Shown in pieces: positions 14,826 through 21,653 of a stretch of DNA of 21,653 nt. Origin of the DNA: Pseudomonadota bacterium (lineage in GTDB: Bacteria; Pseudomonadota; Alphaproteobacteria; Rhizobiales; Xanthobacteraceae); contig JAEXHR010000128.1 of NCBI GenBank assembly GCA_023449855.1, forward strand, positions 1 through 21,653, written 5' to 3'. The position numbers and the translations under genes were made by a program. Under the pieces are notes generated by a model, which worked only from the letters and a program-made list of their open reading frames with translations, made no database searches and was not told the origin of the DNA. Every line of letters starts with the position of its first letter. Position 1 is the first letter of the stretch.

Positions 14826-15793
14826 TTGGCAAACTCGATGCGCGGATCGACCAGGCGATAAACGAGGTCGGTGACGAGGTTGAAGATCAGCACCATGGCC
14901 GAACAGACCACGAAGACGCCAAGCAGGAGGTTGTAGTCGCGTTGCAGCAGCGCCTCATAAAGCAGACGGCCGATGCCGGGCCATGCGAACACGGTCTCGG
15001 TCAGCACCGCACCGCCGACCAGCGTGCCCGAATGCACGCCCGCCAGCGTCACCACCGGCAGCAGCGCGTTGCGCAGCACGTGGCGGCGCTGGATGATGTT
15101 GTTGCGCAGCCCCTTGGCGCGCGCGGTCTTGACGAAATCAAGCCGCTTGACCTCGAGCATCGAGGCACGGGTCATGCGCGTATAAGTCGCCATGAAGAAC
15201 AGGCCGATGGTCATCGCCGGCATGACCAGATGCAGCGCGACGTCCTTCACATGGGCCCATCCGGTATAGTTCGCGCCAACGGTCTCGTAACCGAAGCTGG
15301 GCAGCCAGCCGAGATAGACGGAGAACAACAGGATCGACATCAGCGCGACCCAGAAGATCGGCGTCGCGTAGAACAGCAACGCCGAGACAGTGATGGCGGT
15401 ATCCGCCCATGTCCCCGCAAATCTTGCGGCGAGCGTGCCGAAGGTGATGCCCAGGATCAGCGATATCGCGAAAGCCGTCAGCGTCAGCAGCAGCGTCGCC
15501 GGCAGCCGTTCGGCGATCAGCGTGGACACCGGCGCTTGCTGGCGGAACGAGAAGCCGAGATCAAGCTGCACGACGCCCTTCACATAGGTGAAGAGCTGTT
15601 CGGGCAGCGGACGGTCGAGTGAGAACTTCTCACGCAACTGTTGAACGAATTGCGCATCGCTGGCGCCGGCTTCGCCGGCCATCACCGAGGCGGGATCGCC
15701 CGGCGCGAGGCGGATCAGGAAGAAGTTCATCACGACGATCAGGAGCAGGACGAAAACGCCCTTCACGATCCTCTGGGCAACGAATGACAACAT
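14822..15793 (-). CDS. ABC transporter permease, DppB/OppB-like
   Basis: A 323-residue inner-membrane permease. It starts with the helix and FLIRLAPGDPA motif typical of DppB-type proteins, followed by a periplasmic region (about 35-95) and the five-helix core. The coupling loop KTARAKGLRNNIIQRRHVLRN matches the EAA consensus well. AVLTETVFAWPGIGRLL is the family's C-terminal signature. The gene begins 84 bases after the substrate-binding-protein gene, with a strong hairpin terminator between them, so it is probably expressed at a lower level by read-through. Its partner is the DppC-like permease that overlaps its 3' end. Confidence 0.95.
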   Translation of the reverse strand: MLSFVAQRIVKGVFVLLLIVVMNFFLIRLAPGDPASVMAGEAGASDAQFVQQLREKFSLDRPLPEQLFTYVKGVVQLDLGFSFRQQAPVSTLIAERLPATLLLTLTAFAISLILGITFGTLAARFAGTWADTAITVSALLFYATPIFWVALMSILLFSVYLGWLPSFGYETVGANYTGWAHVKDVALHLVMPAMTIGLFFMATYTRMTRASMLEVKRLDFVKTARAKGLRNNIIQRRHVLRNALLPVVTLAGVHSGTLVGGAVLTETVFAWPGIGRLLYEALLQRDYNLLLGVFVVCSAMVLIFNLVTDLVYRLVDPRIEFAK

Positions 15794-15821
15794 CAGCGAT
15801 CCACCGCGGTCAGGTGAGAGA

Positions 15822-15861
15822 GCAAAAGAAAACCCGTGACGATCATTGCGATCGTCACGGG
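15822..15861 (-). terminator. Terminator/attenuator between binding-protein and permease genes
   Basis: CCCGTGACGATC (15833-15844) and GATCGTCACGGG (15850-15861) make a perfect 12-bp stem with a 5-base loop. On the minus strand it is followed by TTTTCTTTTGC. It begins 17 bases past the stop of the substrate-binding-protein gene and before the permease genes, a usual arrangement for making more binding protein than membrane components. Confidence 0.88.
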
Positions 15862-15877
15862 CACTGAGCAGCGTTAT

Positions 15878-17425
15878 TTACTTGTCGATCCAGGCATCGC
15901 GGAAGCCGTCATTCACGCCGATACCGGTGGTGATGAGGTTCTTGACCTTGCAGTTCATGATGGTCGGGAACTGCAGTTCGAGCAGCCAGGCCACGGGAAC
16001 GTCCTCGACAAGGATCTTCTGCGCCTTGTCGTAGATCTCCTTGCGCTTCGAATCTGGCGTCGCGACCGCACCGTCCGCAAACAGCTTGTCGATCTCGGGG
16101 TTCGAATAGCCTTCGAGATTGTTGAAGAGCTGCCCCTTCACGATCTGGCTGGAGATGTAGTTACGCGCCACGCCGAGAGCCGGATCGCCGTACTGATAGA
16201 GGTAGGTGAAGGAGATATCGAAGTCCCATTCGCTGTTGCGCTGGTTCGAGCCCGGCACGTCGGTCGCAATGGTTTCGATGTTGAAGCCGACATCGACGAG
16301 ATTCTGCTTCACAGCCTCGCCCCAGCGCTGCCAGGTCTCGCCATAGGGCAGCGGCATGATGCGGAGCTTCTCGCCCTTGTAGCCGGCTTCCTTCAGTAGC
16401 GCCTTGGCCTTGGCCGGATCGTACGGATATTTCGGCACGTCATCGGTATAGAACTTGATGGTCGATGCCGACGGGCCGGTCGCCACCTTGCCGAGGCCGT
16501 TCCAGATCACGTCCTTCGCGAATTCACGGTCCACCGCATACATGATGGCCTGACGGACCTTCTTGTTGGCGAGGATCGGATTGCGGTTGTTCAGCCACAT
16601 CCAGGCGAGCGGCGAGAAGAACTCCCAGCCTTCGCCGGTGACACAGGTGTTCGGCAGCTTGCTGACGCGCGGCACATCGAAATTCTCGATCGAACCGCCG
16701 GGCAGCACGTCCACCTTGCCGGTCTCATAGGCAACCGAGCGCGCAGCGGCGTCCGGAATGACCTGCCAGTAGATGCCGTCGATGTAAGGCTTGCCCTTGA
16801 CGTGGTAGTTCGGGTTCTTCACCAGCTGGATGAAGGAGCCCTTCTTCCACTCCTTCAGCATGAAGGGACCGGTGCCGATCGGCGTGTTGTTGGCCGGATT
16901 GGTCTTGACGTCCGTGCCTTCATAAATGTGCTTCGGGATCATCGGCATCGAGCCGACTTCGAAGATGCCGATGAAGGGGCCGAACGGCTGCTTCAGCGTG
17001 AAGACGACGGTGTAATCGTCGGGCGCCTCGACCTTGTCGAGCTGAACGAGATTGCCGCGCGCGCGGGCGTGGGTGACCTTCAGCGTCTCGATGGAGAACA
17101 GCACGTCGGCGGCGGTAAACGGCTTGCCGTCATGCCAGGTCACGCCCTGCTTGAGCTTGAACGTGTAGGTCTTGGCATCCGGGCTGATGGTCCAGCTCTC
17201 GGCCAGACCCGGCTCCGGCTCCAGCTTCTTGTTGTACCGCAGCAGGCCTTCATAGATGTTGCCCGACACCATCTGGGTCGGGCCGTTCTGCACCAGGGCA
17301 AGCATCAGGCCCGGCGGTTCGGGCTGAATCACGGCATTGATGGTGCCGCCGAGTTTCGGCTCCTGCGCCAGAGCGAATGTGCTCACGCTGCTGAGAGCCA
17401 ACGCCAATACCAGTTTCTTCAACAT
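15878..17425 (-). CDS. ABC transporter substrate-binding protein, peptide/nickel/opine family (SBP_bac_5)
   Basis: A 515-residue periplasmic binding protein for the adjacent permeases. The signal peptide MLKKLVLALALSSVSTFALA is cut before QEP; there is no lipobox cysteine. The mature part shows the family-5 pattern: NIYEGLLRYN, AESWTISPDAKTYTFKLKQG, TWHDGKPFTAADVLFS, NTPIGTGPFMLKEW, VRQAIMYAVDRE and YPYDPAKAKALLKEAGY. Two cysteines (261 and 492) could form a disulfide. AAGGGG eight bases before the ATG at 17425 fixes the start; the frame remains open 67 codons upstream into the neighbouring gene, but that part lacks family features. Family membership does not mean nickel: members bind peptides, opines, glutathione and other amides. 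The neighbours suggest an N-acylated amine or related compound. Confidence 0.94.
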   Translation of the reverse strand: MLKKLVLALALSSVSTFALAQEPKLGGTINAVIQPEPPGLMLALVQNGPTQMVSGNIYEGLLRYNKKLEPEPGLAESWTISPDAKTYTFKLKQGVTWHDGKPFTAADVLFSIETLKVTHARARGNLVQLDKVEAPDDYTVVFTLKQPFGPFIGIFEVGSMPMIPKHIYEGTDVKTNPANNTPIGTGPFMLKEWKKGSFIQLVKNPNYHVKGKPYIDGIYWQVIPDAAARSVAYETGKVDVLPGGSIENFDVPRVSKLPNTCVTGEGWEFFSPLAWMWLNNRNPILANKKVRQAIMYAVDREFAKDVIWNGLGKVATGPSASTIKFYTDDVPKYPYDPAKAKALLKEAGYKGEKLRIMPLPYGETWQRWGEAVKQNLVDVGFNIETIATDVPGSNQRNSEWDFDISFTYLYQYGDPALGVARNYISSQIVKGQLFNNLEGYSNPEIDKLFADGAVATPDSKRKEIYDKAQKILVEDVPVAWLLELQFPTIMNCKVKNLITTGIGVNDGFRDAWIDK

Positions 17426-17492
17426 CTCTTTACCCCTTGGAGCCTGATGGCCTGTAGCCCGGAACAGTTGACGATGTTTGGTGCGAACCGGA

Positions 17493-18266
17493 TCAATTCT
17501 TGTAGTCGGCATCCGTGCGGTCGAGCATGCGCTTGAACGCTTCCCATTCACTGTCCGGCTTGCCTTCTGCGTGCACCTTCGCATAGCCGCGGTCATACTG
17601 GCCGGCAGTGTGCGAGGCAATGGCATGTGACGGGCGAAGAACTTCGGCGCCGGTTGAAAGAATGGCGAGCTGCGCGCGGCAGGAGCGCTCCATGTTGAAC
17701 ATCAGCTTGAAGGCTTCGCCGACGGAGCGACCGCAGGTGAGCAGGCCGTGATTGCGCAGGATGAGAACCATCTTGTCGCCGAGATCGGCAACCAGGCGCT
17801 CGCGCTCCGACAGATCGAGCGCGATACCTTCGAAGTCGTGATAGGCGATGCGGTCGGTGAACTGCATCGACCACTGGTTCAGCGGCATCAGGCCTTCCTT
17901 CAGGCACGCAACCGCGACGCCGGCGACAGTGTGCGTATGCAGCACACACTGTGCGTCGTGGCGCGCCATATGCACCGCACTGTGGATGGTGAAGCCGGCC
18001 GGATTGATGCCAAGGCCGAGCGGATCGTCGACGACCTTGCCGTCGACATCGACGGTGACGAGATTCGACGCCGTCACTTCCTCGAAACGCATGCCATAGG
18101 GATTGATGAGGAAGCGATCCTGCGTGCCGGGAACGCGCACGGAGATATGCGTATAGATGCTGTCGTCGAGGCCGTGACGATGGATCAAACGATAGGCAGC
18201 GGCGAGATCGACACGGACCTGCTTCGCGGCATCGAGGGTCGGCGTCAGATTGGCGTGCATATTCAC
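17493..18266 (-). CDS. Class II aldolase/adducin family protein
   Basis: A 257-residue cytoplasmic metalloprotein of the fuculose-phosphate-aldolase fold. The zinc histidines are visible: His110 and His112 (VLHTHT) and His173 (LILRNHGLL). The glutamate that aldolases of this fold place four residues before the conserved His (here GFTIHSAVH, 91-99) is Gly91. NPAGFTIHSA resembles the adducin-like branch, so classic aldol chemistry is not assured; decarboxylase, epimerase or other metal chemistry is possible. GGGAAG lies seven bases before the GTG at 18266; an ATG two codons later is the alternative. It is the first gene of the leftward arm, 67 bases before the binding-protein gene, and faces the regulator gene across the shared promoter region. 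The substrate is unknown. Confidence 0.87.
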   Translation of the reverse strand: MNMHANLTPTLDAAKQVRVDLAAAYRLIHRHGLDDSIYTHISVRVPGTQDRFLINPYGMRFEEVTASNLVTVDVDGKVVDDPLGLGINPAGFTIHSAVHMARHDAQCVLHTHTVAGVAVACLKEGLMPLNQWSMQFTDRIAYHDFEGIALDLSERERLVADLGDKMVLILRNHGLLTCGRSVGEAFKLMFNMERSCRAQLAILSTGAEVLRPSHAIASHTAGQYDRGYAKVHAEGKPDSEWEAFKRMLDRTDADYKN

Positions 18267-18335
18267 AGGCGTACTTCCCGGCTTTTTAAGATGGGTTGAG
18301 CAAACACAATCGCATGGCAGGCCGCAAGATTAAAC

Positions 18336-18365
18336 TGTCGACAATCGACGCTTAATTCTTGTACA
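18336..18365. promoter_or_regulatory. Candidate FCD/GntR operator pair in the divergent promoter region
   Basis: Two palindromes of the TTGTnnACAA style known for FadR-family regulators lie here: CTGTCGACAA (core TGTCGACA, 18336-18343) and TTGTACAC (core TGTACA, 18360-18365). Their centres are 23 bases apart, about two helical turns. They lie between the divergent class II aldolase gene and the gntR-type gene, the natural place for control of both arms. No convincing -35/-10 pair was identified. Confidence 0.42.
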
Positions 18366-18388
18366 CGGCATGAAACGGGTTTTTTCCC

Positions 18389-19096
18389 ATGCGTTTGATG
18401 TCTCCCCCTGTTGGTCTGGCTGCCCTCGCCGATACCGATCTCGTCGGTCAGGTGGCGCGCGTACTGACGCAGGCGGTGGTGAGCGGTCAGCTCGCCCCCG
18501 GCGCAAAGGTAGTCGAGGCCGGCATCGCGCGCGAACTCGGCATCAGCCGTGCGCCGGTCCGCGAAGCCGCGCGGTTACTGGAGCAACAGGGCCTGCTGGT
18601 CTCGCATCCGCGCCGCGGTTTCTTCGTGCGCAGGCTGGAAGCTGCCGATATCGACGAAATCTACGATCTGCGCATCTGCGTGGAGTGTCACGCCGCCCTG
18701 CTTGCGTCGAAAAACCTCACCCCCGCCAATCGCGATGCGCTGCGCCGCCAGATCGACGTTCTGCACGAGACCGCCGATCTGGACGATCATGCGAGGCAGG
18801 TCGAAGAGGACTACAAATTCCACCGCATGATCGTCGAGATCGCCGGCAGCAAGCGGCTGCTGAAGGTGTTCGACGACCTGTCGTCGGAAATGCGCATGGT
18901 GATCGGCCTGATCGGGCGGCTCTATGACGATCCGCACCGCATTGCACAAACCCACGACGTGCTGCTCGACGTGCTCGACCAGGGGCACGCCGACATCATT
19001 ACCGCGCGGTTCGACTATCACATCGCGTCGGCCTGGCGCGAAGTCGGCAAACTCGTTCGCGAAATTCCCGCATCAACCAATGGAGCCGCCACGTGA
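18389..19096 (+). CDS. GntR-family transcriptional regulator, FadR/FCD subfamily
   Basis: A 235-residue one-component regulator. Residues 15-80 are the winged helix-turn-helix (LGISRAPVREAARLLEQQGLL, with the wing SHPRRGFFVRRL). Residues 88-225 are the all-helical FCD ligand domain. Probable metal/ligand residues are Asp141 and His145 (EEDYKFHRMI), His189 (THDVLLDVL) and His211 (RFDYHIASAW). FCD regulators usually sense carboxylates such as organic or sugar acids. The ATG at 18389 has only a weak upstream purine signal; an in-frame ATG three codons on is possible. Its stop overlaps the GTG start of the deacetylase gene by four bases, so the two are coupled. It probably controls both arms of the divergent locus. 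Confidence 0.92.
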   Translation: MRLMSPPVGLAALADTDLVGQVARVLTQAVVSGQLAPGAKVVEAGIARELGISRAPVREAARLLEQQGLLVSHPRRGFFVRRLEAADIDEIYDLRICVECHAALLASKNLTPANRDALRRQIDVLHETADLDDHARQVEEDYKFHRMIVEIAGSKRLLKVFDDLSSEMRMVIGLIGRLYDDPHRIAQTHDVLLDVLDQGHADIITARFDYHIASAWREVGKLVREIPASTNGAAT

Positions 19097-20118
19097 AGGC
19101 AGTCTATTCGGACAAGCACAAGAGTCACGACCCACAGTTCTTCCTGGTGCGCGGTCAGGTCCGCAAGACCACCGAGCAGCCGGAGCGCGCCGAGCGCCTG
19201 CTCAAGGGTCTCGCCGACGGCAAGCACACGCTGGTCGCGCCGACAGAATTCGGCCAGGGTCCGCGCGCCCGCGTGCATTCGCCCGAATATCTGCGTTTTC
19301 TCGAAAGCGCCTGGGAGGAGTGGATCAAGCTGCCGGACTACGGTCCGGAAATGATCGCCAACATCCACCCCAATCGCGTGCCGGGCAGCTACCCGACTCA
19401 TATCATCGGCAAGCTTGGCTGGCACACCGCCGATACCGCAGCACCGATCGGCCAGGGCACCTGGGCCGGCGCCTGCGCCTCCACGGACATCGCCGTCACC
19501 GCCACGCAGATGGTGATGGATGGCGAAGATGCCGTCTACGCGCTGTGCCGCCCGCCCGGCCACCATGCTTACAGGGACATGGCCGGCGGCTTCTGCTTCA
19601 TGAACAATTCGGCGATCGCTGCCGAGCACCTGCGCACCAAGTACGAACGCGTCGCCATCCTCGATGTCGACGTGCATCACGGCAACGGCACCCAGGGCAT
19701 CTTCTATGCACGCCCGGATGTGCTGACCGTCTCGATCCATGCCGACCCGACCGGCTACTATCCGTTCGTCTGGGGCTATGCGGATGAGAAGGGCGAAGGC
19801 AACGGCCTCGGCACCAATCTCAACATCCCGCTCGCGCTCGGCACCGGCGACGACGGCTTCATCGATGCGCTCGCCGTGGCCGAAAAGACCATCAAGTCGT
19901 TCGCACCGGGTGCGCTGGTGATTGCGCTCGGCCTCGACGCATCGGAGCACGATCCGCTCGCAGCGCTGAAGGTCACCACGCCGGGCTTCAACCGCATCGG
20001 CGCCGCCATTGCACGCATGGGCCTCCCCACCGTCATCGTTCAGGAAGGCGGATATCTCTCCGACATCCTGGGGGCCAATCTTACCTCCACGCTCGCTGGC
20101 TTTGAGTCAGCGCGCTAA
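19093..20118 (+). CDS. Histone deacetylase-superfamily zinc amidohydrolase, acetylpolyamine aminohydrolase-like
   Basis: A 341-residue class II HDAC-like enzyme expected to remove an acyl group from an amine in the cytoplasm. The catalytic set is complete: tandem histidines His157/His158 (RPPGHHAY), zinc ligands Asp193 and His195 (LDVDVHHGNGTQ) and Asp282 (LGLDASEHDP), and the transition-state tyrosine Tyr321 (QEGGY). The length, and the insertion at about 82-112 that shapes the dimer and narrow active site, match the Mycoplana ramosa acetylpolyamine amidohydrolase. An acidic stretch of that insertion, as I recall it, is replaced by uncharged or basic residues (THIIGKLGWH), so polyamines may not be the substrate. 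The GTG start has GGAG eight bases upstream and overlaps the regulator's stop. Bacterial histones are not implied. Confidence 0.9.
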   Translation: MKAVYSDKHKSHDPQFFLVRGQVRKTTEQPERAERLLKGLADGKHTLVAPTEFGQGPRARVHSPEYLRFLESAWEEWIKLPDYGPEMIANIHPNRVPGSYPTHIIGKLGWHTADTAAPIGQGTWAGACASTDIAVTATQMVMDGEDAVYALCRPPGHHAYRDMAGGFCFMNNSAIAAEHLRTKYERVAILDVDVHHGNGTQGIFYARPDVLTVSIHADPTGYYPFVWGYADEKGEGNGLGTNLNIPLALGTGDDGFIDALAVAEKTIKSFAPGALVIALGLDASEHDPLAALKVTTPGFNRIGAAIARMGLPTVIVQEGGYLSDILGANLTSTLAGFESAR

Positions 20119-20127
20119 CCCTTCCGC

Positions 20128-20213
20128 CGTCATTGCGAGCGCAGCGAAGCAATCCAGTTCTTTCTTCACTTGGCTTCTGGATTGCTTCGTCGCTTCGCTC
20201 CTCGCAATGACGG
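20128..20213. repeat. Palindromic repeat between deacetylase and aminotransferase genes
   Basis: CCGTCATTGCGAG (20128-20140) and CTCGCAATGACGG (20201-20213) are perfect 13-base terminal inverted repeats. Pairing continues through AGCGAAGCAATCCAG against CTGGATTGCTTCG with small interruptions, leaving a roughly 19-base centre. In RNA it would fold into a long hairpin inside the putative two-gene message. No T run follows. From memory this family (CATTGCGAGCG...GAAGCAATCCAG) is widespread in Bradyrhizobium, Rhodopseudomonas and some other bacteria. Confidence 0.8.
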
Positions 20214-20256
20214 AGAAAGTATCGCTAACATCAAGAAAACTTGAAGGACCAAACTT

Positions 20257-21534
20257 ATGGCTACCAATGCAGAAATCTTCGCGCGCCGCGAAGCCGCAGT
20301 CCCCCGCGGCATCGGCCACTCCACCCCGATCTCGGCGCAGCGCGCGCTGAACGCCGAAGTCTGGGACGTCGAAGGCAAGCGCTACGTCGATTTCGCCGGC
20401 GGCATCGCCGTGCTCAACACCGGCCACTGCCATCCGCACATCATGGCTGCCGTCAAGGCGCAGATGGAGAACTTCACGCACACCTGTTTCCAGGTGCTGC
20501 TGTATGAATCCTACGTGACCCTCGCCGAGCGCCTCAACAAGCTGGCCCCGATCGACGGCGACACCAAGACCGCCTTCTTCACCACCGGGGCTGAAGCCAC
20601 CGAAAACGCCATCAAGATGGCGCGCGCTGCCACCGGCCGTGCTGGCGTGATCGCCTTCACCGGCGGCTTCCATGGCCGCACCCACATGACCATGACCATG
20701 ACCGGCAAGGTGTTCCCCTACAAGAAGGGGTTTGGCGCCGCGATGCCGGAAGTCTGGCACGTGCCGTTCCCGGCCGCGCCGCTCGACGTCACCGTTGAGG
20801 AATCGCTGAAGTATCTCAGTTTCCTGTTCAAGGCCGATATCGATCCGGCCCGCGTTGCCGCCATCATCGTCGAGCCCGTGCAGGGCGAAGGCGGCTTCCA
20901 TCAGGCGCCCCCTGAATTGATGCGCGCGTTGCGAAAAATCTGCGACGAGAACGGCATCGTCTTCATTGCCGACGAAGTACAGACCGGTTACGGCCGCACC
21001 GGCAAGATGTTCGCGATGGAACATTACGATGTGAAGCCGGACCTCATCACCGTGGCGAAGAGCCTTGCCGGCGGCTTCCCGCTGTCGGGCGTGATCGGCA
21101 AGGCCAAGATCATGGACGCTGCCGATCCGGGCGGCCTCGGCGGCACCTATGCCGGCAACCCGCTGGCGATCGCGGCTGCCATGGCCGTGCTCGACGTCTT
21201 CGAGAAGGAGAAGCTGGTCGACCGCGCCAACCATATCGGCGAGCGCATCACCGTACGCCTCAAGAAGATGCAGCAGCGCAACGACCTCGTGCCGATCGCC
21301 TCGATCCGTAATGTCGGCGCCATGATCGCCTTCGACATCGTCAAGGAGCGCGGCAGCGACACGCCGGATGCGGAGATGACCAAGAAGGTGACGCAGAAGG
21401 CCGTCGAGGAAGGCCTCGTGCTGCTGTCCTGCGGCGTGAACTTCAACACCATCCGCGTGCTGGTGCCGCTGACGGCGCAGGACGAGATCCTCGACGAAGG
21501 CATGGAAAAGCTCGAGCGCGCGCTGACAGCCTAA
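20257..21534 (+). CDS. gabT: Class III aminotransferase, 4-aminobutyrate--2-oxoglutarate transaminase (GabT-like)
   Basis: A 425-residue PLP enzyme, the normal GabT length. It transfers the omega-amino group of GABA (or a related omega-amino acid or diamine) to 2-oxoglutarate, giving succinate semialdehyde in the GABA case. Motifs: FAGGIAVLNTGHCHP (47-61), TTGAEATENAIKMAR with the phosphate-binding GA pair, FTGGFHGRTH, IIVEPVQGEGG, FIADEVQTGYGRTG with the PLP-pyridine Asp, and the Schiff-base Lys268 (VAKSLAGGFPLSG), the same number as in E. coli GabT. GAAGGA nine bases before the ATG fixes the start. It lies 138 bases after the deacetylase gene, separated by a palindromic repeat, and could share its message. 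Substrate could also be 5-aminovalerate or putrescine. A GabD-type dehydrogenase is not in the window. Confidence 0.92.
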   Translation: MATNAEIFARREAAVPRGIGHSTPISAQRALNAEVWDVEGKRYVDFAGGIAVLNTGHCHPHIMAAVKAQMENFTHTCFQVLLYESYVTLAERLNKLAPIDGDTKTAFFTTGAEATENAIKMARAATGRAGVIAFTGGFHGRTHMTMTMTGKVFPYKKGFGAAMPEVWHVPFPAAPLDVTVEESLKYLSFLFKADIDPARVAAIIVEPVQGEGGFHQAPPELMRALRKICDENGIVFIADEVQTGYGRTGKMFAMEHYDVKPDLITVAKSLAGGFPLSGVIGKAKIMDAADPGGLGGTYAGNPLAIAAAMAVLDVFEKEKLVDRANHIGERITVRLKKMQQRNDLVPIASIRNVGAMIAFDIVKERGSDTPDAEMTKKVTQKAVEEGLVLLSCGVNFNTIRVLVPLTAQDEILDEGMEKLERALTA

Positions 21535-21544
21535 ACTTTCTTGT

Positions 21545-21596
21545 ACCTCTCCCCTACGGGGAGAGGTCGACTGGCGAAGCCGGGCGGGTGAGGGGC
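21545..21596. repeat. Hairpin repeat after gabT, terminator-like
   Basis: ACCTCTCCCC (21545-21554) and GGGGAGAGGT (21558-21567) form a perfect 10-bp stem with a 3-base loop, followed by GCGAAGCCGGGCGGGTGAGGGG. The stem starts 10 bases past the gabT stop. There is no T run, so it is a repeat element that may serve as a weak or factor-dependent transcript end. Similar CTCCCC...GGGGAG elements are common between genes in rhizobia (from memory). Confidence 0.6.
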
Positions 21597-21620
21597 TTTC
21601 AGATGCAAAGGCGCTTGTGG

Positions 21621-21653
<33 letters not shown>

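Noticed and set aside
12367..17425. The ABC transporter as a nickel importer controlled by NikR
   Set aside because: The family name includes nickel, and nikR is in the window, but no GTATGA-N16-TCATAC site was seen upstream of these genes and the neighbours are deacylase, aminotransferase and aldolase-like genes.
15878..17626. Longer binding-protein start at 17626
   Set aside because: The 67 added codons overlap the aldolase-like gene and hide an otherwise perfect signal peptide with its own ribosome-binding site at 17425.
19093..20118. True histone or chromatin deacetylase
   Set aside because: Length, insertion pattern and operon context fit small-molecule amidohydrolases; bacterial members are not known to act on histones.

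Overview
The window reads as chromosomal DNA of an alphaproteobacterium, most likely in the Bradyrhizobium/Rhodopseudomonas/Afipia group (Nitrobacteraceae). This is inferred from high and even GC, the protein types and several intergenic palindromic repeats that resemble families common in that group. I see no rRNA, tRNA, CRISPR array, transposase or phage gene. The last 32 bases are a pure G run that looks like a sequencing or assembly artefact at a contig end.

Left part (1-6000). Three minus-strand genes encode a CPA2-type cation/proton antiporter, a RibB protein whose GTP cyclohydrolase II-like tail has lost its zinc cysteines, and glutaryl-CoA dehydrogenase with a clear intrinsic terminator. 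A PLP aminotransferase runs divergently from the antiporter.

Middle part (6000-11400). nikR and a TonB-dependent receptor are divergent around a textbook NikR operator (GTATGA-N16-TCATAC, extended to 10-bp arms). This points to nickel-repressed outer-membrane nickel uptake. A secreted beta-propeller lactonase-like protein follows the receptor on the same strand. Next come an aldo-keto reductase and a small unannotated single-helix membrane protein, separated by repeat elements.

Right part (11400-21540). This is the most interesting region: a two-armed divergent locus. The leftward arm is a class II aldolase/adducin-like protein, a peptide-family substrate-binding protein, a strong terminator, two permeases, a fused double ATPase, and a GhrA-type 2-hydroxyacid dehydrogenase. 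The rightward arm is an FCD/GntR regulator, a zinc deacetylase of the acetylpolyamine amidohydrolase type, and a GabT-like class III aminotransferase. Overlapping start and stop codons tie most of these genes together. The combination suggests uptake of an N-acylated amine, deacylation, transamination and further oxidation or reduction of the carbon skeleton under carboxylate-responsive control. The substrate is unknown.

Dispersed repeats occupy most intergenic gaps: 1-118 and 10109-10278 (same family, opposite orientation), 5885-5998, 11128-11182, 20128-20213 and 21545-21596. No gene-free stretch exceeds 300 bases.
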